Positions 45,049 through 52,353 of a stretch of 52,353 nucleotides of DNA are shown here, piece after piece. Each line of letters opens with the position of its first letter. Position 1 is the stretch's first letter. The notes under the pieces are model-generated. The model worked only from the letters and a program-made list of their open reading frames with translations. It did not search any database and was not told where the DNA came from. The translations under genes were made by a program, and so were the position numbers. The stretch is from assembly GCA_903923135.1 (NCBI GenBank), contig CAIXWN010000188.1, forward strand, positions 1 to 52,353. Reading direction: 5' to 3'. Source of the stretch: an uncultured Caulobacteraceae bacterium. Lineage in GTDB: Bacteria; Pseudomonadota; Alphaproteobacteria; Caulobacterales; Caulobacteraceae.

Positions 45049-46295
45049 CAGCCACCCTGCCCGTCCTGCCCTGGATGACCCATCCGGCCACGGTGGCGGT
45101 GATGGACGCCCTGGCGGCGGCCGGCGGCCCGGACTGCGCCCGCTTCGTCGGCGGCTGCGTGCGCAACGCCGTTCTCGGCGTGGCGGTCCGCGACATCGAC
45201 ATCGCCACCACCCTGACGCCGCCCGCCGTGACCGCCGCCCTCGAGGCGGCCGGCCTCAAGGCCATCCCCACCGGCGTCGAGCACGGCACCATCACCGCCG
45301 TCGCCCTCGGCCGGCCCTTCGAGATCACCACCCTGCGCCGCGACGTGGAGACCGACGGCCGCCGCGCCGTCGTCGCCTTCACCACCGACTGGGACGAGGA
45401 CGCCGCCCGGCGCGATTTCCGGCTCAACGCCCTGTACGCCGACGCCGCCGGTCGCCTCTTCGACCCCACGGGGGCCGGTCTCGCGGACGCCCGCGCCGGA
45501 GCCGTCGTCTTCGTCGGCGACCCGGCGGCGCGCATCGCCGAGGACGCCCTGCGCATCGCCCGTTACTTCCGCTTCCTCGCCTGGTACGGCCGCGGCGAGC
45601 CCGACCCCGTCGCCCTGGCCGCCTGCCGGGACGGGCGTGAGCGGCTCGCGGGGCTGTCCGCCGAACGCCTGGGCCACGAGACCCTCATCCTGCTGGCCGC
45701 CGAGGACCCCCGGGCGACGGTTCGCCTGATGGCCGGGGCCGGCGTCCTCCCCTTCCTGGTTCCCGCCGTCGCCGGGCTGGCGCGCTTCGAGGCCCTCGTC
45801 GGCATCGAGACCGGCATCCTGTTCACCGAGGACGCCCTGCTCCGCCTGGCGGCCCTGCTGCCCGACGATCCGGACGCCGCCCGGGCCACGGCCCTGCATC
45901 TGAGGCTGTCCAACGCCCAGCGCGACCGGCTGGTCGCCGCCGTCGGGGCCGAGCCGCCCCTGGTCTCCTGGATGTCGCCGCGCCAGATGCGCCGGATCGT
46001 CTATCGGCTCGGCGTCCAGGTGTTCTGCGACCGGGTCATGCTGACCTGGGCGGCCTCCAACCGGCCCGCCGCCACCGTGCAGTGGCGCGCCCTGCTGCCC
46101 ATGGCCCAGGGCTGGACGCGCCCGTCCCTGCCGCTCACCGGCGAGGAGGTGGTCGCCGCCGGCGTCCCCCGCGGCCCCCTGGTCGGGGCGGTGCTGCGCG
46201 AGGTCGAGGCCTGGTGGATCGACCACGACTTCATCGACGACAAGCTTTCGGTGGTCGAGCGGCTCAAGGCCGTGGCCCAGGGAATGGCCTTCTAG
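45045..46295 (+). CDS. cca: CCA tRNA nucleotidyltransferase
   Basis: The product has 416 residues. The head has FVGGCVRNAVLGVAVRDIDIATT, with the flexible GGxVR loop and the catalytic DxD. Neck motif RRDFRLNALYAD and IAEDALRIARYFRFLAWYG follow. It adds or repairs the 3'-CCA of tRNAs. This matters here because the tRNA-Thr gene at 51787-51859 does not encode CCA. Start GTG at 45045 overlaps the Nudix stop (GTGA). No HD domain is visible. Confidence 0.94.
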   Translation: MTATLPVLPWMTHPATVAVMDALAAAGGPDCARFVGGCVRNAVLGVAVRDIDIATTLTPPAVTAALEAAGLKAIPTGVEHGTITAVALGRPFEITTLRRDVETDGRRAVVAFTTDWDEDAARRDFRLNALYADAAGRLFDPTGAGLADARAGAVVFVGDPAARIAEDALRIARYFRFLAWYGRGEPDPVALAACRDGRERLAGLSAERLGHETLILLAAEDPRATVRLMAGAGVLPFLVPAVAGLARFEALVGIETGILFTEDALLRLAALLPDDPDAARATALHLRLSNAQRDRLVAAVGAEPPLVSWMSPRQMRRIVYRLGVQVFCDRVMLTWAASNRPAATVQWRALLPMAQGWTRPSLPLTGEEVVAAGVPRGPLVGAVLREVEAWWIDHDFIDDKLSVVERLKAVAQGMAF

Positions 46296-46436
46296 ATCCC
46301 GATCCGTTCGCGCCGAACAGAGGCGGACGGTGAATCTGGCTCTACGGGTCCGGACCCAGGGCAAACCCGGACGGATCGCCCTCTTTCCCGCGCGGATCGT
46401 TATGGTAGGTCTGCCGGGACGGCTTCTGGAGGACTC
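46296..46436. other. Intergenic region before the TauD-type gene
   Basis: This 141-bp gap contains GGTCCGGACC, a small palindrome near 46348, and a clear GGAGGA ribosome site just before 46437. No terminator with a T run was found after cca. Confidence 0.4.
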
Positions 46437-47342
46437 ATGGCGACACGGACCGCGCGCAGGCCCGAGGCGGCGACGCCCCGGCTCGACTTCCGCACCCTCT
46501 CGGTCGAGCCGTTCAACCCCGTTGTCGGGGCCGAGATCACCGGGGTCAATCTGTCGGCCCCCCTGTCCCCGGAGCAGATCGCCGAGATCCGCGCCGCCTT
46601 CGCCGCCTGGCACGTGCTGGTGTTTCGCGATCAGGCGCTCGGCGACGAGGATCACAAGCGCTTCGCGCGGCTGTTCGGGGCCCTGCACGTCCATCCCTAT
46701 CACGCCAAGGCCGCGGCGCCTGACCATGCGGCCGCCGCCGGCGCGGCCGTCGATCCGGAGATCCTGGTGGTCAAGGCCGACCAGGCCTCACGCTTCGTCG
46801 CCGGCGAGGAGTGGCATTCCGACGTCACCTGCGATGACGAGCCGCCCATGGGATCGATGCTCCACATCACCCGCACCCCCGAGATCGGCGGCGGCGACAC
46901 CCTGTTCGCCTCCACCGTGCGCGCCTACGAGGCCCTGTCACCGGCGATGCAGGCGTTCCTTGGCGGTCTCAGCGCCACCCACGACGGCGCCAAGCCCTAC
47001 ACCGGCGCCTATGGCGCCGCGCCGCCGCCCGGCGGCTGGCCGAAAACCGCCCACCCGGTGGTGATCACCGTGCCGTGGAGCGGCCGCAAGGCGCTCTATG
47101 TCAATCGCGGCTTCACCACCCGCATCAACGAACTCGAGCGCAAGGAGAGCGACGCCCTCCTGGACTTCCTCTGGCGCCATATCGAGAGCCATGTGGAGTT
47201 CCAGTGCCGCGTGCGCTGGACCCCCAACACCCTGGTGTTCTGGGACAACTGGAGCGTGCAGCACCACGCCGTGTGGGACTACTATCCCTACCCGCGCTAC
47301 GGCCGGCGCGTCTCGATCATCGACGGCCGCCCCGCCGCCTGA
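46437..47342 (+). CDS. TauD/TfdA-family dioxygenase
   Basis: The product has 301 residues and is an Fe(II)/2-oxoglutarate-dependent dioxygenase. The iron ligands are His and Asp in EWHSDVTCDDEPP (near residue 123) and the distal His in WSVQHHAVWDYYP (near 280). The 2-oxoglutarate-binding arginine is expected in YPRYGRRVSIIDG. TauD enzymes release sulfite from taurine, TfdA degrades 2,4-D, and others act on alkyl sulfates, so the substrate is not determinable. The ATG at 46437 has a GGAGGA ribosome site. It converges on the Rieske gene with 21 bp between stops. Confidence 0.92.
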   Translation: MATRTARRPEAATPRLDFRTLSVEPFNPVVGAEITGVNLSAPLSPEQIAEIRAAFAAWHVLVFRDQALGDEDHKRFARLFGALHVHPYHAKAAAPDHAAAAGAAVDPEILVVKADQASRFVAGEEWHSDVTCDDEPPMGSMLHITRTPEIGGGDTLFASTVRAYEALSPAMQAFLGGLSATHDGAKPYTGAYGAAPPPGGWPKTAHPVVITVPWSGRKALYVNRGFTTRINELERKESDALLDFLWRHIESHVEFQCRVRWTPNTLVFWDNWSVQHHAVWDYYPYPRYGRRVSIIDGRPAA

Positions 47343-47363
47343 GCGGACCGCCCGCGCCTGTCC

Positions 47364-47717
47364 TCAGGCGGTCACCACCACCCCGTCGGCGATTCGCACC
47401 GGCCAGGGCCACAGGGGCCTGCCGGCGCACGGACCGCCCACGCACAGGCCGTCGTCCGGCCGGAACAGGGCCCCGTGGGAGGCGCACAGGATCAGGTCGC
47501 CCTCGCGGGTCAGGTAGCGGTCGGGAACCACCGCCAGCGGCATGCCGGCGTGCGGGCAGCGGTCTATCCAGCCCTTCACCGCCTCGCCCCTGCGGGTGAC
47601 GAAGCCCATGAACAGGGCTTCGCCTTCCCGGAAGATGAAGCCCCTGGCGCCCGGGTCGCGCAGCGCGTCCAGGCGGCAGAGCACCGTTCCGGGGGCCGGC
47701 TGGGCGGGGTTGCTCAT
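47364..47717 (-). CDS. Rieske [2Fe-2S] protein
   Basis: The product has 117 residues. Cluster ligands are CPHAG (C-x-H) near residue 54 and CASHG (C-x-x-H) near 78, followed by the GPCAGRPLWPWPVRI strap. It is soluble, without a membrane helix, so it is a ferredoxin-type or nitrite-reductase-small-subunit-like Rieske protein. The ATG at 47717 is 16 bp after the gpsA stop on the same strand. This places it at the end of the tsaD-gpsA transcript. Its electron partner is not known. Confidence 0.88.
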   Translation of the reverse strand: MSNPAQPAPGTVLCRLDALRDPGARGFIFREGEALFMGFVTRRGEAVKGWIDRCPHAGMPLAVVPDRYLTREGDLILCASHGALFRPDDGLCVGGPCAGRPLWPWPVRIADGVVVTA

Positions 47718-47733
47718 CGCGCCTGGTCCGGCT

Positions 47734-48723
47734 TCAGCTCTCGGCGCGCAGCGGTCGGGCCAGCAGGCCGGCGATCGCCGGGTCCACCGCAACCTCGCCG
47801 GCCAGAATGGCGCTCACCGCATCGCAGATCGGCGTCTCCACCCCCAGCCGGGCCGCCAGGGCGCGCACCGCCGGCGCCGAGGCGACGCCCTCGGCGACCG
47901 AGGACTTGCCGGCCAGGGCCTGCTCCAGGCTCTCGCCCTGGCCGAGGGCCAGGCCGACGCTCATGTTGCGCGACTGGTGGCTCGAACAGGTCAGCACCAG
48001 ATCGCCCAGGCCGCACAGACCGGCCACCGTCTCGGCCTGGCCGCCCAGGGCCACGGCGAAGCGGGTCAGCTCGGCGAAGCCCCGGGTGATCAGGGCGGCG
48101 TGGGCGCTTCGGCCCAGGCCGCGGCCCTCGACGACGCCGCAGGCGATGGCCAGGACGTTCTTCACCGCCCCGCCGGCCTCGGCGCCGATCATGTCGCCGG
48201 ACACATAGGGACGGAACGTCGGACTGGCGATACGCCGGGCCAGCGTCTCGGCCAGCCGGACGTCGGCCGCCGCCAGGGTCACGGCGGTGGGCAGGCCGCG
48301 CGCGACCTCGCCGGCGAAGCTCGGCCCCGACAGCACGGCCGGCCGCGCGCCGGGCAGGGTTTCGGCCAGCACCTGGGTCATCAGCTTCAGCGATGACGCC
48401 TCCACGCCCTTGGCGCAGACAATCACCGGAACCCCGTCCGCCGCATGGGGCGCGAACAGCGTCAGGGTCGAGCGCAGATGCTGGGCCGGCGTCACCGCCA
48501 GGATCAGGTCGGCGCCGGCCAGGGCGGCCGGGTCGGTGCTGGCGACGATGGCCGGGTCGAGCGGAACTCCGGGCAGGAAGTGCGGGTTGCCCTGGCCAGC
48601 GTTGATCGCCTCGGCCACCTCGGCTTCGCGCGCCCACAGGGTGGCCTGCAGGCCGGCGCGGGCGCAGACCTGCGCCAGGGCCGTCCCCCAGGCCCCGCCG
48701 CCGATCACGCCCACCGTCCTCAC
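47734..48723 (-). CDS. gpsA: Glycerol-3-phosphate dehydrogenase [NAD(P)+]
   Basis: The product has 329 residues. N-terminal [15 protein letters not shown] binds NAD(P). [16 protein letters not shown]-like [19 protein letters not shown], the catalytic Lys in [12 protein letters not shown], and [20 protein letters not shown] are standard GpsA motifs. It reduces dihydroxyacetone phosphate to sn-glycerol-3-phosphate for phospholipid synthesis. Start GTG at 48723 overlaps the tsaD stop (GTGA). The order tsaD-gpsA is common in alphaproteobacteria. Confidence 0.94.
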   Translation of the reverse strand: MRTVGVIGGGAWGTALAQVCARAGLQATLWAREAEVAEAINAGQGNPHFLPGVPLDPAIVASTDPAALAGADLILAVTPAQHLRSTLTLFAPHAADGVPVIVCAKGVEASSLKLMTQVLAETLPGARPAVLSGPSFAGEVARGLPTAVTLAAADVRLAETLARRIASPTFRPYVSGDMIGAEAGGAVKNVLAIACGVVEGRGLGRSAHAALITRGFAELTRFAVALGGQAETVAGLCGLGDLVLTCSSHQSRNMSVGLALGQGESLEQALAGKSSVAEGVASAPAVRALAARLGVETPICDAVSAILAGEVAVDPAIAGLLARPLRAES

Positions 48724-49829
48724 GCCTTCGCCCCCTTGCGGCCGGCGATGTGCGTCGGGTTCAGGCGGGCCGCCGCCTCGTCCAGTGGCCAGCGCGGGCG
48801 GGCAACCACGTCCAGCGGGTCGGTCAGCCCCAGGGCCAGCCGCTCGGCCCCCGCCAGGGCGATCATCGCGGCGTTGTCGGTGCAATAGGCCAGCGGCGGG
48901 GCGGAGAAGCTGAAGCCCCGGCGGGTGGCCAGGGTCTCCAGCGCCTTTCGGACCGCGCCGTTGGCGGCCACGCCGCCGGCCACCACGAAGCGGCGCTGCC
49001 CCCCGCCGTGGGCCGAGTCATAGACGCTCATCGCCCGTTCCGTGCGATCGGTGAGCTGGCGGGCGATGGCGGCCTGCACGGCGGCGGCCAGGTCGCGGCG
49101 GTCGGTGTCGCCGGTCATCGTCGCCGCCAGCCGCGCGGCCGCGGTCTTCAGGCCGGAAAACGAGAAGTCGCAGCCCGCCCGCCCCAGCAGGGCCCGGGGC
49201 AGGGGGTAGCGGCTTTCGTCGCCGCCCGCCGCCAGACGCTCGAGGGCCGGGCCGGCGGGATAGGGCAGGCCCAGGGCCCCGCCGATCTTGTCGAAGGCCT
49301 CGCCGGCGGCGTCGTCGATGGTCGAGCCCAGGCGCGTGCAGGCGCCGACGCCGGCCACCTCCAGCAGCTGGCAGTGGCCGCCGGACACCAGCAGCAGCAG
49401 GAAGGGATAGGGGATGTCGGCGGTCAGCCGGGCCGACAGGGCGTGCCCTTCCAGATGATTCACCGCGATCAGCGGCTTGCCCAGGGCCAGGGCCATCGCC
49501 TTGCCGAACGACAGGCCCACCATCACCCCGCCCACCAGGCCGGGGCCGGCGGTGGCGGCCACGCCGTCCAGCGCCGCCGGAGTCACCCCGGCGTCGGCCA
49601 GGGCCCGGCCGACGATGGCGTCGATGCTTTCCACGTGGGCCCGTGCGGCGATCTCCGGCACCACGCCGCCGTAGGGCGCGTGTTCCGCGGTCTGGCTGAG
49701 CACCACCGACGACAGCACCGCCACCGGCGCCCCGGGAGTCAGGCGGACCACCGACGCGGCGGTCTCGTCGCAGCTGGTCTCGATTCCCAGCACGGTCAGC
49801 GGCGGAAACTGTGGTGATCTGGTGGTCAA
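48720..49829 (-). CDS. tsaD: tRNA N6-adenosine threonylcarbamoyltransferase TsaD
   Basis: The product has 369 residues from a TTG at 49829. ASKHA-fold motifs are [16 protein letters not shown], the metal-binding [38 protein letters not shown] and [14 protein letters not shown]. It transfers the threonylcarbamoyl group to A37 of tRNAs reading ANN codons, including the tRNA-Thr of this window. The start is uncertain: TTG at 49829 adds a short leader, whereas a GTG just before LGIETSCDE is also possible. No ribosome site is clear for either. It is divergent from hemC, with about 60 bp between starts. Confidence 0.92.
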   Translation of the reverse strand: MTTRSPQFPPLTVLGIETSCDETAASVVRLTPGAPVAVLSSVVLSQTAEHAPYGGVVPEIAARAHVESIDAIVGRALADAGVTPAALDGVAATAGPGLVGGVMVGLSFGKAMALALGKPLIAVNHLEGHALSARLTADIPYPFLLLLVSGGHCQLLEVAGVGACTRLGSTIDDAAGEAFDKIGGALGLPYPAGPALERLAAGGDESRYPLPRALLGRAGCDFSFSGLKTAAARLAATMTGDTDRRDLAAAVQAAIARQLTDRTERAMSVYDSAHGGGQRRFVVAGGVAANGAVRKALETLATRRGFSFSAPPLAYCTDNAAMIALAGAERLALGLTDPLDVVARPRWPLDEAAARLNPTHIAGRKGAKA

Positions 49830-49889
49830 GGTGCGGCCAGAAAGCCTTGAAGATTGCCGGGTCGGGCGCTCTGGGGTAGCTGGACAGAC

Positions 49890-50819
49890 ATGATCACGCA
49901 ACAGCTACGCATCGGCACCCGGGCCTCCAAGCTGGCCCTCACCCAGTCCGGCCATATCCGCGACCGCATCGCCCGGGCGGTGCCCAAGGGCGCGGTGAGC
50001 CTGGCCCATATCACCACCTCCGGCGACCGCATCCAGGACCGGCTGCTCACCGAGATCGGCGGCAAGGGCCTGTTCACCCAGGAGATCGAGCAGGCCCTGC
50101 TGTCGGGCCGCATCGACTGCGCCGTGCACTCGCTCAAGGACATGCCGGCCGAATGTCCGCCGGGCCTGGTGATCGCCGCCATCCCCGAGCGCGAGGACCC
50201 CCGCGACGCCATCCTCAGCGCCACCTACGACTCCATCGACGCCATGCCCATGGGGGCGAGGCTCGGCACCGCCAGCCTGCGCCGCCAGACCCAGGCCCGC
50301 CACCGCCGGCCCGACCTGATCATCGTGCCCCTGCGCGGCAACGTCGACACCCGCATCGCCAAGCTCGAACAGGGCGAGGCCGACGCCATCCTGCTGGCCG
50401 TTTCCGGACTCAACCGCCTGGGCCTCGGTCATCTGCCGCGCGGCTTCCTTGACCCGGTCGAATGCCCCCCCGCCCCCGGCCAGGGCGCCCTGGCCATCCA
50501 GACGCGCGAGGCCGACGCCGACGCGCCGTGGCTGGAGTCGCTCAAGCACCTGCCCACCACCCTGGCGGTGGCCGCCGAACGCGGGGCCCTGACGGCCCTG
50601 GAGGGCTCCTGCCGCACCGCGATCGGCGCCTACGCCCGCGTCGACGGCGTTCGCCTCACCCTGATCGTCGAGGCGCTCACGCCGGACGGCGCCCGCCGCT
50701 TCCGCCGCGAGGCCGAAGCCGATGTCGGCGGCCTTGATGGCGAGATCGTCGCCCGCGACCTGGGCCTGGCCCTGGGCGAGGCGGTCCGGGCTGAAGGCGG
50801 CGAGGCCCTCCTGGGGTGA
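49890..50819 (+). CDS. hemC: Hydroxymethylbilane synthase
   Basis: The product has 309 residues and polymerises four porphobilinogens to hydroxymethylbilane in haem biosynthesis. [15 protein letters not shown] opens it, [24 protein letters not shown] and [21 protein letters not shown] line the active site. The dipyrromethane cofactor cysteine is Cys241 in EGSCRTAIG. The ATG at 49890 gives [18 protein letters not shown]. The divergent layout with tsaD and the overlap with hemD are common in this group. Confidence 0.95.
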   Translation: MITQQLRIGTRASKLALTQSGHIRDRIARAVPKGAVSLAHITTSGDRIQDRLLTEIGGKGLFTQEIEQALLSGRIDCAVHSLKDMPAECPPGLVIAAIPEREDPRDAILSATYDSIDAMPMGARLGTASLRRQTQARHRRPDLIIVPLRGNVDTRIAKLEQGEADAILLAVSGLNRLGLGHLPRGFLDPVECPPAPGQGALAIQTREADADAPWLESLKHLPTTLAVAAERGALTALEGSCRTAIGAYARVDGVRLTLIVEALTPDGARRFRREAEADVGGLDGEIVARDLGLALGEAVRAEGGEALLG

Positions 50820-51550
50820 GCGACGCCGGCGCGCCGGAGTCCGCAACGGCCGGACGCAGGGTGTGGGTCACGCGCGCCAGTCCTGGCGCGGAGGCCACCG
50901 CTGCGCGTCTGACGGACCGGGGCTTCGTCGCCCTCGTCGCCCCTCTGCTGGAAGTCCGCCCGGTGGACGGCGGTCCGGTCGACCTTGCCGACGTCGGAGC
51001 CCTGGCCTTCACCAGCGCCAATGGCGTCGCCGCCCTCGCCGCCCGCTCTGATCGCCGCGACCTGCCCGTCTACGCCGTGGGCGCCGCGACCGCCCGCGCC
51101 GCCTGGGCGGCCGGATTTTCCAATGTCGTCTCCGCTGGCGGCGATGTGGCGGCCCTGGCCCAGGCCATCCACTCCGCCGGCGCGCCGGACGGATGCGTGT
51201 TTCACGCCGCCCCGGCCGAGCCCGCCGGCGATCTGGTGGGCGCTCTCGCCGCCGTGGGAATCCCGGCCCGTGCGGTCACGATCTATGAAACCGCGCCCGT
51301 GGCGCTGGGCCCGGAAACCGTGGCCCGCGTCGCCAGCGCCGACGCTGTTCTGCTCCACTCGCCCAAGGCCGCGCGCCTGCTGGCCCGGCATCTGGCGGAG
51401 CACCCGGCCGGCGGCCTGCGGGCGCTCTGCCTCTCGGACGCCGTCGCCGCCCCGCTGGGGGGCGCCGGTCTGGCGACGATCCGGGCCGCGGCCACGCCCA
51501 GCGAGACGGCGCTGCTCGATCTTCTCGAGTCCTGGCCCCAGACGGCCTGA
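50816..51550 (+). CDS. hemD: Uroporphyrinogen-III synthase
   Basis: The product has 244 residues. It starts with VWVTRASPGAEATAARL and has the two-domain layout of HemD, with GALAFTSANGVAALAARSDR and SADAVLLHSPKAARLLARHL marking the two lobes. Sequence conservation in this family is weak, so order after hemC is strong support. It closes and inverts ring D of hydroxymethylbilane. The GTG at 50816 overlaps the hemC TGA by 4 bp. The next gene starts 5 bp after the stop. Confidence 0.9.
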   Translation: MSDAGAPESATAGRRVWVTRASPGAEATAARLTDRGFVALVAPLLEVRPVDGGPVDLADVGALAFTSANGVAALAARSDRRDLPVYAVGAATARAAWAAGFSNVVSAGGDVAALAQAIHSAGAPDGCVFHAAPAEPAGDLVGALAAVGIPARAVTIYETAPVALGPETVARVASADAVLLHSPKAARLLARHLAEHPAGGLRALCLSDAVAAPLGGAGLATIRAAATPSETALLDLLESWPQTA

Positions 51551-51555
51551 GCCTG

Positions 51556-51768
51556 GTGACGCCAATTCGCCCCGATCCGGTCGACCCCGACCGCCCCCGG
51601 CTGCTCAGCAAAGCCTTCTGGATGATGATGGCGTTCGCCTTTGCCTGCGTGGCGGCCGCGGTGGTCGTCGCCGTCTTCGGGCCCAGGCTGTTCGGCCCGC
51701 CGCCATCAGCGCGCGCGGGCCCAACCCTGCCGGCCGTGATCATCCGACCGTCAGCGGCAAGTCTCTAG
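51556..51768 (+). CDS. Small single-pass membrane protein
   Basis: The product has 70 residues from a GTG at 51556, five bases after hemD. A proline-rich cytoplasmic start (PIRPDPVDPDRPRLLSKAF) is followed by one hydrophobic helix at about 22-42 (WMMMAFAFACVAAAVVVAVF) and a short tail. It lies where many alphaproteobacteria have a mitofilin- or HemY-like membrane gene after hemD, but it is far shorter and I do not recognise the family. Confidence 0.55.
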   Translation: MTPIRPDPVDPDRPRLLSKAFWMMMAFAFACVAAAVVVAVFGPRLFGPPPSARAGPTLPAVIIRPSAASL

Positions 51769-51786
51769 GGAGTCTGGAGGAAAGCG

Positions 51787-51859
51787 TGCCGCTTGCGTGA
51801 CTCGAACACGCGACCCCCGCATTACGAATGCGATGCTCTACCGGCTGAGCTAAAGCGGC
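51787..51859 (-). tRNA. tRNA-Thr (anticodon CGT)
   Basis: This gives 73 nt on the minus strand. Acceptor arms GCCGCTT and AAGCGGC pair fully, the T arm has TTCGAGT, and the anticodon stem TCGCA/TGCGG carries loop TTCGTAA with CGT at positions 34-36, reading ACG. CCA is not encoded, so the cca product must add it. Confidence 0.95.
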
Positions 51860-52046
51860 TACGCGCGGCGTTCATAGCCGGCAGGCGCGGCTTTTCCTAC
51901 CCCTCTTTTGGCCGGCCCGGCTCTGGCGCGTTCGGGCGGTTTGGCGCCGCGGCCGGGATGGTGTTGAGTGACCCAAGCGATTGTTGACCCGATCGGCGCA
52001 GGGTCGTGGTCGGCGGTCAAGGTGTGCGAGGCAAGGGGAAACCACC

Positions 52047-52353
52047 GTGGGGACAGGCTCGAGGGTCGTTGGCGTGGCTCTGTCGGCCGTCCTGACGCTG
52101 CCGTCGGCGGTCTCCGGCCAGGCCCCGATCGCATTGCCCGACAGGCCGCCGCCGCCGTCGCTGTTTCGCGCGCCTCCGGCCTTGGTTGACGGGGCCGACG
52201 CTCCGCCTCCCGAGCCCGAAGCCTACCTCTACCCAGTGGACCCCGCCCCCGAGCCGGCCCCCACGGCCCGGCGCCGGCCACGGGCGGCGCCGGCCACACC
52301 TGCCCCTGCGCCGCCGCCCGCTTCCGGCCCGCGGACTGCGGCTCCGGCGATCC
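52047..52353 (+). CDS. Secreted proline-rich protein (3' end outside window)
   Basis: An open frame starts at GTG 52047 behind an AAGGGGA ribosome site and runs off the window end. It begins with a plausible signal peptide (VVGVALSAVLTLPSAVSG) followed by a Pro/Ala-rich stretch (DRPPPPSLFRAPPALVDGAD, later a run of Pro, Ala and Arg). Such tails are common in cell-envelope proteins of Caulobacteraceae. No domain is visible in the 100 or so codons present. The 187-bp gap before it, after the tRNA gene, shows nothing else. Confidence 0.5.
   Translation, partial: MGTGSRVVGVALSAVLTLPSAVSGQAPIALPDRPPPPSLFRAPPALVDGADAPPPEPEAYLYPVDPAPEPAPTARRRPRAAPATPAPAPPPASGPRTAAPAI

Overview
The window is G+C-rich DNA (about 70% by eye) from what is most probably an alphaproteobacterium of the Caulobacteraceae, close to Phenylobacterium or Caulobacter. 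I infer this from the imuA-imuB-dnaE2 mutasome cassette, a set of large TonB-dependent receptors (TBDRs), many acyl-CoA and short-chain-dehydrogenase genes, frequent GTG/TTG starts with 4-bp gene overlaps, and a tRNA gene without an encoded CCA. The species assignment is inference.

Layout. 1-4868: 3' end of imuA, imuB and dnaE2 (SOS mutagenic translesion synthesis). 4886-8007, minus strand: a multifunctional fatty-acid oxidation protein (FadJ type), then a secreted CsgG-like/SH3 protein. A 14-base homopolymer (C on plus, G on minus) lies between them. 8213-18669, plus strand: a secreted protein with a HELAE metallopeptidase-like motif, then three tandem TBDRs, the first two close paralogues; hairpins lie after each receptor. 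18822-20264: a MATE exporter. 20317-33051: a catabolic accessory region with an FMN reductase, two acyl-CoA dehydrogenases, 6-phosphogluconolactonase, an amidase, a PGM1-like ATP-grasp ligase, SDR, alpha/beta hydrolase, GFA protein, enoyl-CoA hydratase, class III CoA-transferase and acyl-CoA ligase. A perfect CAAAC-N4-GTTTG inverted repeat between an acyl-CoA dehydrogenase gene and pgl looks like a TetR/PsrA-type operator.

33609-40502 is the most unusual part. A roughly 6.5-kb segment of visibly lower G+C carries one giant gene (1942 aa). Its protein combines a transglutaminase-like region, DUF4011, an SF1 helicase, a Vsr-like nuclease and DUF3320. The segment is bounded by a 363-bp ungapped direct repeat made of the 3' end of a short-chain dehydrogenase gene. 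The right-hand SDR is intact and the left-hand copy is a 3' fragment. Deleting one repeat unit (6531 bp) would restore a plain MFS-SDR-SDR operon converging on a small lipoprotein gene. I read this as an inserted, probably defence-related, single-gene island.

40140-43154, minus strand: the MFS-SDR-SDR operon. 43237-52353: mostly housekeeping genes: GNAT, DUF1285, CoA-pyrophosphatase Nudix, CCA-adding enzyme, TauD-type dioxygenase, Rieske protein, gpsA, tsaD, hemC, hemD, a one-TM protein, tRNA-Thr(CGT) and the start of a secreted proline-rich protein. Several of these genes are chained by GTGA overlaps.

Together the accessory part suggests uptake of a hydrophobic or bulky substrate through TBDRs, CoA activation and beta-oxidation-like breakdown. 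The substrate cannot be read from the sequence. All alignments, counts and base-composition statements were made by eye.
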